This document shows positions 25,822 to 33,921 of a DNA stretch of 34,626 nucleotides, one piece after another. Below the pieces are notes generated by a model. It had not been told where the DNA came from. It saw only the letters and a program-made list of their open reading frames with translations, and did not search any database. Location of the stretch: positions 1-34,626 of the forward strand of contig JAGANG010000011.1 of assembly GCA_017624275.1 (NCBI GenBank), read 5' to 3'. The stretch is from Spirochaetales bacterium (lineage in GTDB: Bacteria > Spirochaetota > GWE2-31-10). Position 1 is the first letter of the stretch. The number at the start of each line of letters is the position of its first letter. The position numbers were made by a program, and so were the translations under genes.

Positions 25822-27537
25822 TTGGTTCTGCAAGAATTAATATTTCCGTATATAGGCGATACAGAATTATATTTTCGTATTGATAACGGTAAGATTGAAA
25901 ACAAAGAAATTCTTCTCAATAAAAACGGTACACTTAAGACCAATACGTTTTTTAATATTTTTTCTTCCGGGAAATGGTTTAAATATACAGATTTACAAGA
26001 TTTATCTCTTTCTTTTAGCGGAACAGGTAAAGCTAAACTTGAAATATTCAGAATCAATAACGAAAAAGAATCTGAGCAAATTATTTATTCTGCTGATTTG
26101 CAATTAGATAAAAATCCGATTTTAGAATTACCGATAAATATTTGGCAAATTAATGATTGCATGATTTTTTTTAGCTTAACAGCTTATGAAACAGTTACAA
26201 TAAAGAAAATCGACTATATTACAAATACCTCGGTAAATACAGATGTCGTAATTGCGTTAAATATTTGTACATATAAACGTGAAGAATACCTAAAAGCAAA
26301 TCTTTCACTGCTAGAAGAGCAAATTCTGAATAATCCGCAATCTCAACTTTATAATAAACTTGAGGTTTTCATTGCTGACAACGGAAAAACTCTTGGTGAC
26401 AGCGTAACAACCAATAAAATTCATGTTTTCCCAAACGCAAACACCGGAGGCTCCGGAGGTTTTACAAGAGGATTACAGGAAATACTTGCAGTATCTGACG
26501 AAAAAAAAATCACTCATACTATTTTCATGGATGATGATATAAAACTTATTCCGGCAGTAATAGAACGTAATGCTACATTTTTGTCTTTTATAAAAGATAA
26601 ATTTGCAGACAGTATAATTCCCGGTGCGATGTTAAATATGAATAATCCTAACAACCAATATGAATTTGGAGCAAAATGGGATAATATCCCTCGTCCGCAA
26701 CACATGAATTTAGATTTGTTAGATGTAAAAACTTTAACTTGCAATGACAAAGAAAATATTAAAATTGACTATGCCGCTTGGTGGTATAGCTGTATGTCAA
26801 TTCAATCACTAAAAAGAATCGGTTATCCGATGCCTTTTTTTATACATGGTGATGATATTGAATATGGACTGCGTTTAAACCATTCATTTATTTTGTTAAA
26901 CGGAATAGGCGTATGGCATGAATCATTTGAAAATAAATATCAACCGGTAAATATTTACTACGATACTCGAAATTATTTGATAATAAATACTTTATATAAT
27001 CATCAACTTAAAATAATTAATCATATTTTTAATAATATTTTTTGGCAAACATCAACATATAGATATTGGGATGTAGATTTCTTTTTGAAAGGAATTAAAG
27101 ACTTTTGCAAAGGTGCAAATTGGTTATTAAAATTGAATTCAGAAAAAAATCATATCAAACTGTCAGAACAAGCAAAAAAAGCTTTTTCATGCAAAAGTAT
27201 AAATAATTTACCTAACGATTTTACTTATATCAAAAATGCTTCTTCTAAAACTTATAATAAATGGAAGTTTATTTTTATGCTAAATGGCTGGCTATTACCG
27301 GCAAATAAAAATATCGTGTTAGATATAGGAACTGATGCTCATGAAATGTACAGAGTAAAAAAAGCTATTTGGTTCTTTCCGCAAACAAAACAAGGTATAG
27401 AAGTAAAAAAAAGTTTTTTTCCTTTATTTAAAATAGGTATTCAAACAATTTATACTTGTATACTTGTAATATTTAAATATAAAAAAGCACAAAAAAGTTA
27501 TAAGAAAGATTTTGATAAACTATGTAGGAAAAGTTAG
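25822..27537 (+). CDS. GlfT2-like galactofuranosyltransferase (GT2)
   Basis: 571 residues. N-terminal beta-rich domain (~1-135), GT-A domain (~140-375) and helical C-terminus, the layout of mycobacterial GlfT2. Signatures: 'NICTYKREEYL', 'NANTGGSGGFTRGL', metal-binding FMDDDIK (Asp237-239), AAWWYSCM, HGDDIEYGLR (Asp344-345) and VWHE (His366). Family members add galactofuranose from UDP-Galf to a growing glycan. The start is TTG (25822), with AGAGGTGA at 25811-25818; no ATG fits, and the first residues 'VLQELIFPYIGDTELYFRI' match family N-termini. No UDP-galactopyranose mutase gene is visible in the window, so the donor must be made elsewhere or the donor is different. Confidence 0.82.
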   Translation: MVLQELIFPYIGDTELYFRIDNGKIENKEILLNKNGTLKTNTFFNIFSSGKWFKYTDLQDLSLSFSGTGKAKLEIFRINNEKESEQIIYSADLQLDKNPILELPINIWQINDCMIFFSLTAYETVTIKKIDYITNTSVNTDVVIALNICTYKREEYLKANLSLLEEQILNNPQSQLYNKLEVFIADNGKTLGDSVTTNKIHVFPNANTGGSGGFTRGLQEILAVSDEKKITHTIFMDDDIKLIPAVIERNATFLSFIKDKFADSIIPGAMLNMNNPNNQYEFGAKWDNIPRPQHMNLDLLDVKTLTCNDKENIKIDYAAWWYSCMSIQSLKRIGYPMPFFIHGDDIEYGLRLNHSFILLNGIGVWHESFENKYQPVNIYYDTRNYLIINTLYNHQLKIINHIFNNIFWQTSTYRYWDVDFFLKGIKDFCKGANWLLKLNSEKNHIKLSEQAKKAFSCKSINNLPNDFTYIKNASSKTYNKWKFIFMLNGWLLPANKNIVLDIGTDAHEMYRVKKAIWFFPQTKQGIEVKKSFFPLFKIGIQTIYTCILVIFKYKKAQKSYKKDFDKLCRKS

Positions 27538-27591
27538 GAATTATATTGTTTTATAATTAACTTTATTTAAACACAAAACACAGGATACTTT

Positions 27592-28371
27592 ATGTTAAAA
27601 ACAATAAAAGAACTTTGGAATTACCGAGCAATGATAGAAAGTCTCGTTAAACGAGAACTCAGAGGCAAATATGCGGCCTCTTTTTTAGGATTTTTGTGGA
27701 CTTTTATGAATCCGTTATTACAATTGGTTGTATATACAATAGTTTTCTCTGTTTTATTTCATAATAACATTGACCGTTACTATTTATATCTATTTATAGG
27801 ACTTGTTCCATGGATGTACTTCAGTGCTGTTTTTACTGAGGGGGCAAATTGCGTCGTAAACCAAAGTAATTTAGTAAAAAGAATACAATTTCCTCGAATG
27901 GTACTGCCGATTTCCTTCTCTACAAGTCGTTTTATCAATATGCTTTTAGTTTTTATTGTCATATTTTTGGTTATCATTGTGACCGGGTGGGGAATAAATC
28001 CTATTGCTCTTTTATTTCTACCGATTGTTTTTGCTGTAGAATATTTACTGGTTACGGGAATCGCAATGCTCGTTTCATGTTTGACTGTATACTTTAGGGA
28101 TTTAGCTTATATTCTCGGAGTAATATCAACTCTTTGGATGTACGCAACACCTCTTTTTTATTCTCCGAATATAATCCCGGAAGCATACAGAGGATATTAT
28201 AATTTAAATCCTATGGTTTCAATAATCACTGCATTTCGAGATATTTTATATTACAAGCGAATTCCTGCATTAGAAACATTAACTTTGGCAATTGTACTTG
28301 GATTGTTAATATTAATTATAGGAACTTTGCTATTTAATTTTTTAAATCGTCGTTTTGCTGAGGAGTTATAA
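27592..28371 (+). CDS. wzm: Polysaccharide ABC exporter, permease (Wzm type)
   Basis: 259 residues, six predicted membrane segments, ABC-2 permease family. 'LVKRELRGKYAASFLGFLWTFMNPLLQLVVYTIVFSVL' is the typical start of Wzm/TagG proteins, and 'LVKRIQFPRMVLPIS' the conserved cytoplasmic loop after it. With the ATPase encoded three bases downstream it would form the inner-membrane channel that moves lipid-linked glycan to the periplasm. AGGA ribosome-binding site. Confidence 0.93.
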   Translation: MLKTIKELWNYRAMIESLVKRELRGKYAASFLGFLWTFMNPLLQLVVYTIVFSVLFHNNIDRYYLYLFIGLVPWMYFSAVFTEGANCVVNQSNLVKRIQFPRMVLPISFSTSRFINMLLVFIVIFLVIIVTGWGINPIALLFLPIVFAVEYLLVTGIAMLVSCLTVYFRDLAYILGVISTLWMYATPLFYSPNIIPEAYRGYYNLNPMVSIITAFRDILYYKRIPALETLTLAIVLGLLILIIGTLLFNFLNRRFAEEL

Positions 28372-28374
28372 AAT

Positions 28375-29541
28375 ATGAGTGAATATGCTATTGAAGTAAA
28401 TAACGTATCTAAAAAATTTAAAATATATTTTGATAAAGGTTATTCCTTACGTGATAAATTATTGTTTTGGAAACGAAATCGTTATGAAGAATTAAAAGTT
28501 TTGCAAAATGTCAGTTTCTCAATAAAAAAAGGCGAGGCCGTAGGGCTGATAGGGCATAACGGTTGCGGAAAAAGTACAACACTGAAAATGCTTACACGTA
28601 TTATGTATCCGGATGCCGGTGAAATAATCATGAACGGACGAGTTTCCAGCTTATTGGAACTCGGAGCCGGTTTTCACCCTGATATGAGCGGAATTGAAAA
28701 TATTTATATAAACGCCTCAATTTTCGGACTCAGCAAAAAAGAAATAAACAAAAGACTAAAAGATATAATCGAATTTGCAGAACTCGGTGATTTTTTAAAT
28801 AATCCGGTAAGAACATATTCCTCAGGGATGTATATGCGTTTGGCGTTTGCTGTAGCCATCAATGTGGATGCCGATATTTTACTTATAGATGAAATTCTTG
28901 CTGTCGGGGATGCTAAATTTCGTGATAAATGCTTAAAAAAACTCAAAGAAATAAAAGAACAGGGAACAACCATAGTTCTTGTTTCTCATTCACTCGGACA
29001 AATAGAATCATTCTGTAACAGAACAATTTGGCTTCATAACGGTCAAATTTGTAAAGACGGTACACCGAAAGAAGTTCATAAAGAATATTTAGATTTTATG
29101 AACGGAAAGCCAATAACATCACCTACGATTACATATCCGATAAAGTTTACAAAATCAAAATTTCTAGATAAAAACAACAATGAAATAACATCACTAGCTA
29201 CGGGAAGTTCCCTAAAATTAGATATATCCTATGAAGCAGATTCGCAAATAATAGGAAAAGAACCGGTTTTTACAATAAGAATTTTTAATAAAGACAATGT
29301 TTATTGTTACGGAACAAACACTATTATGGACAAAATAGAAACCAAGCCACTGGAAAAAGAAGGAAAAATAAGTATTATCTTGTCAAACTTGTGGTTAATC
29401 AGCGGGAAATATAGATTTGATTTCGTAATAAAAAACAATAAAATGCAAGATATATCACCTATATTGAAAAAAAATATTGAAATAACAAGTAAAAATTCTC
29501 GTCCGGGAATTATACCGGCTTATGTAGATTGGGTAATTTAA
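28375..29541 (+). CDS. wzt: Polysaccharide ABC exporter, ATPase with glycan-binding C-terminal domain (Wzt type)
   Basis: 388 residues. ATPase part: Walker A GHNGCGKST (60-68), signature YSSGM (148-152), Walker B DILLIDE (167-173) and H-loop SH (204-205). The last ~135 residues (~252-388) form the Wzt C-terminal beta-sandwich. In E. coli O8/O9a this domain recognises the methylated end of the finished chain before export. Its presence implies a capped, substrate-specific export system, which makes the methyltransferase-like protein encoded next worth attention. Ribosome-binding site GAGGAG lies in the end of wzm. Confidence 0.93.
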   Translation: MSEYAIEVNNVSKKFKIYFDKGYSLRDKLLFWKRNRYEELKVLQNVSFSIKKGEAVGLIGHNGCGKSTTLKMLTRIMYPDAGEIIMNGRVSSLLELGAGFHPDMSGIENIYINASIFGLSKKEINKRLKDIIEFAELGDFLNNPVRTYSSGMYMRLAFAVAINVDADILLIDEILAVGDAKFRDKCLKKLKEIKEQGTTIVLVSHSLGQIESFCNRTIWLHNGQICKDGTPKEVHKEYLDFMNGKPITSPTITYPIKFTKSKFLDKNNNEITSLATGSSLKLDISYEADSQIIGKEPVFTIRIFNKDNVYCYGTNTIMDKIETKPLEKEGKISIILSNLWLISGKYRFDFVIKNNKMQDISPILKKNIEITSKNSRPGIIPAYVDWVI

Positions 29542-29572
29542 TTCAAATTTATTTGTCATTTAAAAAAGAACT

Positions 29573-29604
29573 CCTTATTTTGCTATTCGATATTAAAATA
29601 AGGA
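29573..29604 (+). promoter_or_regulatory. Hairpin covering the ribosome-binding site of the coiled-coil methyltransferase gene
   Basis: Stem CCTTATTTT (29573-29581) / AAAATAAGG (29595-29603), 13-base loop. The right arm contains the Shine-Dalgarno AAGGA (29600-29604) of the ATG at 29612, so the folded RNA would hide it. No T run, so not a terminator. AT-rich and probably weak. Confidence 0.4.
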
Positions 29605-29611
29605 ATATTAA

Positions 29612-31384
29612 ATGTTTTTTCCCTTCAAAAAATTACTTTGGCTATTTCCTTGGGTAGGAAATATAATTTATAAAAAAGAATTGCGAACTATACGTAATTC
29701 CAGATATTTTGATGAAAAATATTATTACTTTTTGCGTCCTGATGTTTTCAATTCCCAAAAAGATGCAGCTTTGCATTATTTGCTTTATGGCTGGAAAGAA
29801 AAAACTAATCCGTCGGAATACTTTAATACTGCCGAATATTTAACTGCTTATCCTGATGTTAATTTTAATCCGCTTCTGCATTATGAATGGTTTGGAAAAA
29901 ATGAAAACAGAAACATTGGAATAAAACCATTTTTAATAGAAAGAAGTAATAAACAAAACAAAACTATAACTAACTTAAAAAATAAATTAATAACAATTCA
30001 AAACGCCATATCTTCATTAGAAGATAAGTTTATTTTTGACAAACAGCAATATACAGTAATACAAGAGGAACAAGAAAATAAGCTTACTACAATTCAAAAT
30101 ACAGTTTCTTTTGTACAAGAAAACCTTAATTTTGCCAGACGACAAACAGCAGAAATCCAACTTGTAGTCCAAGAAGAACAAAAATTAAGACAAAATAATA
30201 CTAATCAATTTGAAGAATTAAAAAAACAAGTCAATAATATTGAAAACTCATTACAACCCAAATTAGCAGAACAACAAAACGATTTTGAAACAAAATTAAC
30301 CGATTTAAAATTTCGATTTGAAAATCACATTTCAAATATTTTGCAAGAAATGGAAAAGAATAAAAAATCATTCGAAAATACAGTTAAAGTAATAGAAGAA
30401 ATAAAATCTTATTTTAGTCAAAATATTAATTCTTTACATGCGAACCTAACTGAACAACAAAACAACTTCGAATCAAAATTAGCAAAAGCTCAATTAGAGC
30501 AAGAAAAAAGTTTCTTAAATTACCAAAAGCAAGAACATGAGAAAACTGTTGCCAGGGAAGAAAATACACTGAAATTACAACGAGATTTGTTTGATATTGA
30601 ACGCAGTAACTCTGATTTACAAAATAAAATTAGTGAAAATACTACAAAACTAGAAAAAATATCAAATCTTGAATTGAGAATTAATTCAGTTGATGCAAAA
30701 TATTCACAAAAAGTCAGATCTGCAGAAGAATCTTTATGGGCTGATATTTTCAATCAAACCGTAAATGACAGTATTTGGTTAAAAAATAAAACATTTTCGC
30801 CGGGACGTTGGGCGGTAGGTTATCCTTATTTATACGTTATGTATAGAGTCTTGAATGAAGTAAAACCTACAAATATTTTAGAATTAGGTTTAGGTGTATC
30901 AACAAAAATTATAGGTCAATATGCCGGATATTATAATAATGTCAACCATACCGTAGTTGAAAATGATTCAGAATGGATTGATTTCTTCAACAGAGATTTC
31001 AAACTTTCTGATAATACAAAAATAGAACAACTAGATTGGGTATTTGAACCTTTTGAAGAAGCAAAATCTGTAAGAGTTTTCGGAAATTTTCAGACTAGAT
31101 TTTCCAACAAACAATTTGATTTTATTTCTATTGATGCTCCTCTCGGCGGAGATATGAAAGAGTATTCAAGAGTTGATATCTGCAAAATATTACCTCATTG
31201 TCTAAAAAAATCTTTTGTAATAATGATTGATGACTATGAACGAATCGGCGAAAAGCACACTGTAGAGAAAATGAAAGAAGCACTAAATAATGCCGGAATA
31301 AAATATAAAACAGGTGTCTACTCCGGAAAAAAAGACCTTCTAATTTTCGCTTCTGAAGATTTAAAATTTTTATGTTCAATGTAG
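29612..31384 (+). CDS. Coiled-coil protein with C-terminal methyltransferase-like domain
   Basis: 590 residues. Residues ~30-105 hold a twofold motif, 'RYFDEKYYYFLRPDV...ALHYLLYGW.EK.NPSEYF' then 'AEYLTAYPDV..NPLLHYEWFGKNENR', found at the N-terminus of some surface-glycan enzymes. Residues ~112-375 are a long coiled coil rich in Gln, Asn, Glu and Lys, with diverged 11-residue units such as LAEQQNDFETK and LTEQQNNFESK. Residues ~385-590 look like a class I SAM methyltransferase: motif I NILELGLGVST (421-431), acidic VVEND (Glu450), 'FDFISIDAPLGGD' and 'MIDDYER'. No signal peptide. Directly after wzm-wzt. A chain-capping methyltransferase with a coiled-coil spacer is a reasonable inference; other small-molecule or sugar methylation is possible. 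Confidence 0.72.
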   Translation: MFFPFKKLLWLFPWVGNIIYKKELRTIRNSRYFDEKYYYFLRPDVFNSQKDAALHYLLYGWKEKTNPSEYFNTAEYLTAYPDVNFNPLLHYEWFGKNENRNIGIKPFLIERSNKQNKTITNLKNKLITIQNAISSLEDKFIFDKQQYTVIQEEQENKLTTIQNTVSFVQENLNFARRQTAEIQLVVQEEQKLRQNNTNQFEELKKQVNNIENSLQPKLAEQQNDFETKLTDLKFRFENHISNILQEMEKNKKSFENTVKVIEEIKSYFSQNINSLHANLTEQQNNFESKLAKAQLEQEKSFLNYQKQEHEKTVAREENTLKLQRDLFDIERSNSDLQNKISENTTKLEKISNLELRINSVDAKYSQKVRSAEESLWADIFNQTVNDSIWLKNKTFSPGRWAVGYPYLYVMYRVLNEVKPTNILELGLGVSTKIIGQYAGYYNNVNHTVVENDSEWIDFFNRDFKLSDNTKIEQLDWVFEPFEEAKSVRVFGNFQTRFSNKQFDFISIDAPLGGDMKEYSRVDICKILPHCLKKSFVIMIDDYERIGEKHTVEKMKEALNNAGIKYKTGVYSGKKDLLIFASEDLKFLCSM

Positions 31385-31395
31385 GGGAAAAAATT

Positions 31396-33666
31396 ATGAA
31401 TAAAAATAACATTATCACAGTAAAAAATGCAGAAGGCGATCCGGATACACAAGCTGAAATCATCATACAAAACAAAATAGATTACATCCCGAAAGTTTCC
31501 GTAATTATTCCGGTTTATAATGTAGAAGAATACTTGCGAGAGTGTCTTGATAGCGTAGTAAATCAAACATTAAAAGAAATCGAAATCATCTGTGTTGATG
31601 ACGGAAGTACTGATAATTCGCTTGAAATTTCGAAAGAATATGCACAAAAAGACAATCGAATAACTGTAATAAAACAGAGAAATTCAGGTTCTGGAACTGC
31701 TCGTAATTGTGGAATTAACATTGCAAAAGGAGATTTTATTGCATTCATGGACAGCGATGACATGTATCCAGAAAATAAAACTCTTTCCACAATATATGTA
31801 AAAACAACAGAAAATAATGCTCTTATTTGTGGTGGTTCTGTTAATCAAATAAAAGATGGTAAATTAATAACAGATACCTCGATTTTCGAAGAAGGGTATT
31901 CTTTCAAACAAGAAGGATTTGTTGATTACAAAGATTACCAATTTGATTATGGTTATTGGCGTTTTATTTATAATCGAAATTTTTTGATTGAAAATCTGAT
32001 TTTTTTCCCTAATTACAAAAGATATCAAGACCCGCCATTTTTTGTAAAATCAATGATTTTAGCAAAAAAATTTTATGCTCTAAAAGAAGCTACATACATC
32101 TACAGAATATCTCATAAAAAAATTCAATGGACTGAGGAAAAAGTTCTAGATGTATACAAAGGGAAACTTGCAGTTCTAAATATGTGTAAAGAAAATAATC
32201 TCTTAAATTTATATAATAAAACAGCCCGCAGTTGCATCTCTACATGGCTTTTAGAAAATATAAAGCCGGTAATTACAAAACATAATTATGTTCAAAAATA
32301 TATATTAAATATAATCAATTCTATAGACAAATCTTTATTAACTACCAATATATCTATACCTGACATGTTGACAGTTCCCATTAAAATATCCGTTATTATT
32401 TCAATCTATAATACTGAAAAATACATTCGTGAATGTCTTGACAGTGTGATAAATCAAACACTAAAAAATATAGAAATCATATGTGTTAATGACGGTTCAA
32501 CTGATAATAGTTTAAATATACTAAAAAAATATGAATCCAAAGATAAACGAATAATTATTATTGATCAAAAAAATCAGGGACTCTCTTGTTCACGTAATAA
32601 TGCAATGAAAATTGCCAAAGGAGAATATATACAATTTCTCGACAGCGATGATTATTTAAAATCCGATACTATTGAAAAACTCTATAATTTTGCAAATAAA
32701 AATGATTTAGAGCTTTGTTCTTTCAGTGGTTACAATTTCATTGATGGAGAAAATGAATTATTGGAAAATAAATATTGGGATTTTGATTTTCTTCCGACTG
32801 ATTTTAATTGTGACCATTTTAATTATAAAGACTGCTTTGATTTTATAAATAAATTACCAGTTTCCTCATGCTTAACGATTTACAAAAATGATTTTATAAA
32901 AAAGCATCAATTCGAATTTCCGAAAGGCTTATGTTTCGAAGACAATGTTTTTTATTCAAAAGCTTTATTATCAGCACAACGATGCGGAATATTAAAGGAA
33001 AAACTATATTGCAGAAGAATTCACGGTAATTCTATCACTCAAAATTGGGATAAACATTTTAATGATTACATTAAAATCGTAGACATTCTTTTATCATGGA
33101 TAAAACAAAATAAAATTGAATTGTATAACACTTATAAAAATCATTACTTAACAGGGATTTTAAATAGATTTAAAAATTTCAACACAGGAATAAAGAAACA
33201 GTACATAAAAAAATTAAAAGATTTGATTGAACGCTATACAACATGTTTCGATTCTTTAAGTTTAATATCCTTAGCACAAAGTGTATGTAATGAAGACTTT
33301 TCTATTAATCCTCCGCTTTTATTCAAAGACTTAGGAGTAGGGTGTAACACTTGGTGCGAACCGAAAACAATAACCGGTGACGACATAAAAAGTTACACTT
33401 ACGATTTGTCAGACAATATTTACACTCGCTATGTCAGCTGGGATCCCATAAAAAAAGGCTCGTGTAATGTAGAAATTATACGACTTTCAGCTATTGAAAA
33501 GCAAAGTAAAAAAATCATAGAATTTCCTATAAACAAGATTATTTCCAACGGAGAAATAATCAATAATAAAGTAGAATTTCATAATCAAAAAGGTTGCTGG
33601 ATCGGCTGTAAAATAGAAGGAACATACGAGAGCTTCTCAATAGAAGCAAAGATAAAAATAATTTAG
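31396..33666 (+). CDS. Glycosyltransferase with two tandem GT2 domains
   Basis: 756 residues from ATG 31396, which has TAGGGGA (31382-31388); an in-frame ATG at 31372 overlaps the previous gene and has no ribosome-binding site. Two complete GT-A domains: the first at ~33-250 ('VSVIIPVYNVEEYLRECLDS', DDGSTDNS, metal motif DSDD 119-122), the second at ~331-540 ('ISVIISIYNTEKYIRECLDS', NDGSTDNS, DSDD 416-419). The domains lie 297 residues apart and stay alike at DNA level around those motifs, so they come from an internal duplication. The C-terminal ~120 residues are beta-rich and unrecognised. It probably adds two sugars of the repeat unit. Confidence 0.85.
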   Translation: MNKNNIITVKNAEGDPDTQAEIIIQNKIDYIPKVSVIIPVYNVEEYLRECLDSVVNQTLKEIEIICVDDGSTDNSLEISKEYAQKDNRITVIKQRNSGSGTARNCGINIAKGDFIAFMDSDDMYPENKTLSTIYVKTTENNALICGGSVNQIKDGKLITDTSIFEEGYSFKQEGFVDYKDYQFDYGYWRFIYNRNFLIENLIFFPNYKRYQDPPFFVKSMILAKKFYALKEATYIYRISHKKIQWTEEKVLDVYKGKLAVLNMCKENNLLNLYNKTARSCISTWLLENIKPVITKHNYVQKYILNIINSIDKSLLTTNISIPDMLTVPIKISVIISIYNTEKYIRECLDSVINQTLKNIEIICVNDGSTDNSLNILKKYESKDKRIIIIDQKNQGLSCSRNNAMKIAKGEYIQFLDSDDYLKSDTIEKLYNFANKNDLELCSFSGYNFIDGENELLENKYWDFDFLPTDFNCDHFNYKDCFDFINKLPVSSCLTIYKNDFIKKHQFEFPKGLCFEDNVFYSKALLSAQRCGILKEKLYCRRIHGNSITQNWDKHFNDYIKIVDILLSWIKQNKIELYNTYKNHYLTGILNRFKNFNTGIKKQYIKKLKDLIERYTTCFDSLSLISLAQSVCNEDFSINPPLLFKDLGVGCNTWCEPKTITGDDIKSYTYDLSDNIYTRYVSWDPIKKGSCNVEIIRLSAIEKQSKKIIEFPINKIISNGEIINNKVEFHNQKGCWIGCKIEGTYESFSIEAKIKII

Positions 33667-33852
33667 CAACATTAATATTTTTTGCAAAATATATTCTGTT
33701 TTCAACTTAAAACACTAAGACTTTTCTTTCAATCTTTTTCCCATACCTATTGTCATTTGGTACTATCTACCATAGTAGCTAAAATAATAACAACAATTCA
33801 TAACTTATTTTTTTTAAAAAACTAAGTATATCGACTTATAACATCATCAAAC
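33667..33852. other. AT-rich gap before the second coiled-coil gene
   Basis: Holds two weak dyads, ATATTTT / AAAATAT (33675-33692) and TACTAT / ATAGTA (33761-33777), neither followed by a T run. No gene seen. Confidence 0.45.
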
Positions 33853-33881
33853 TTGATAAAAATATAAAAAAAGTATATATA
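33853..33881 (+). promoter_or_regulatory. Promoter of the second coiled-coil gene
   Basis: TTGATA (33853-33858), 17-base spacer, TATATA (33876-33881), giving a leader of about 33 bases. This is the best promoter match in the locus and suggests the repeat-bearing gene can be expressed on its own. Confidence 0.6.
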
Positions 33882-33921
33882 TCATTTTTAGTGAAAATCA
33901 GTATTTTAGGGAGAAAAAGTT

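Noticed and set aside
27539-27558. Dyad AATTATA / TATAATT before wzm as a terminator
   Set aside because: All A-T, 7 bp, no T run; too weak to support a call.
31372-31395. Upstream start for the double GT2 gene
   Set aside because: Lies inside the end of the previous gene without a ribosome-binding site; ATG 31396 has TAGGGGA at good spacing.
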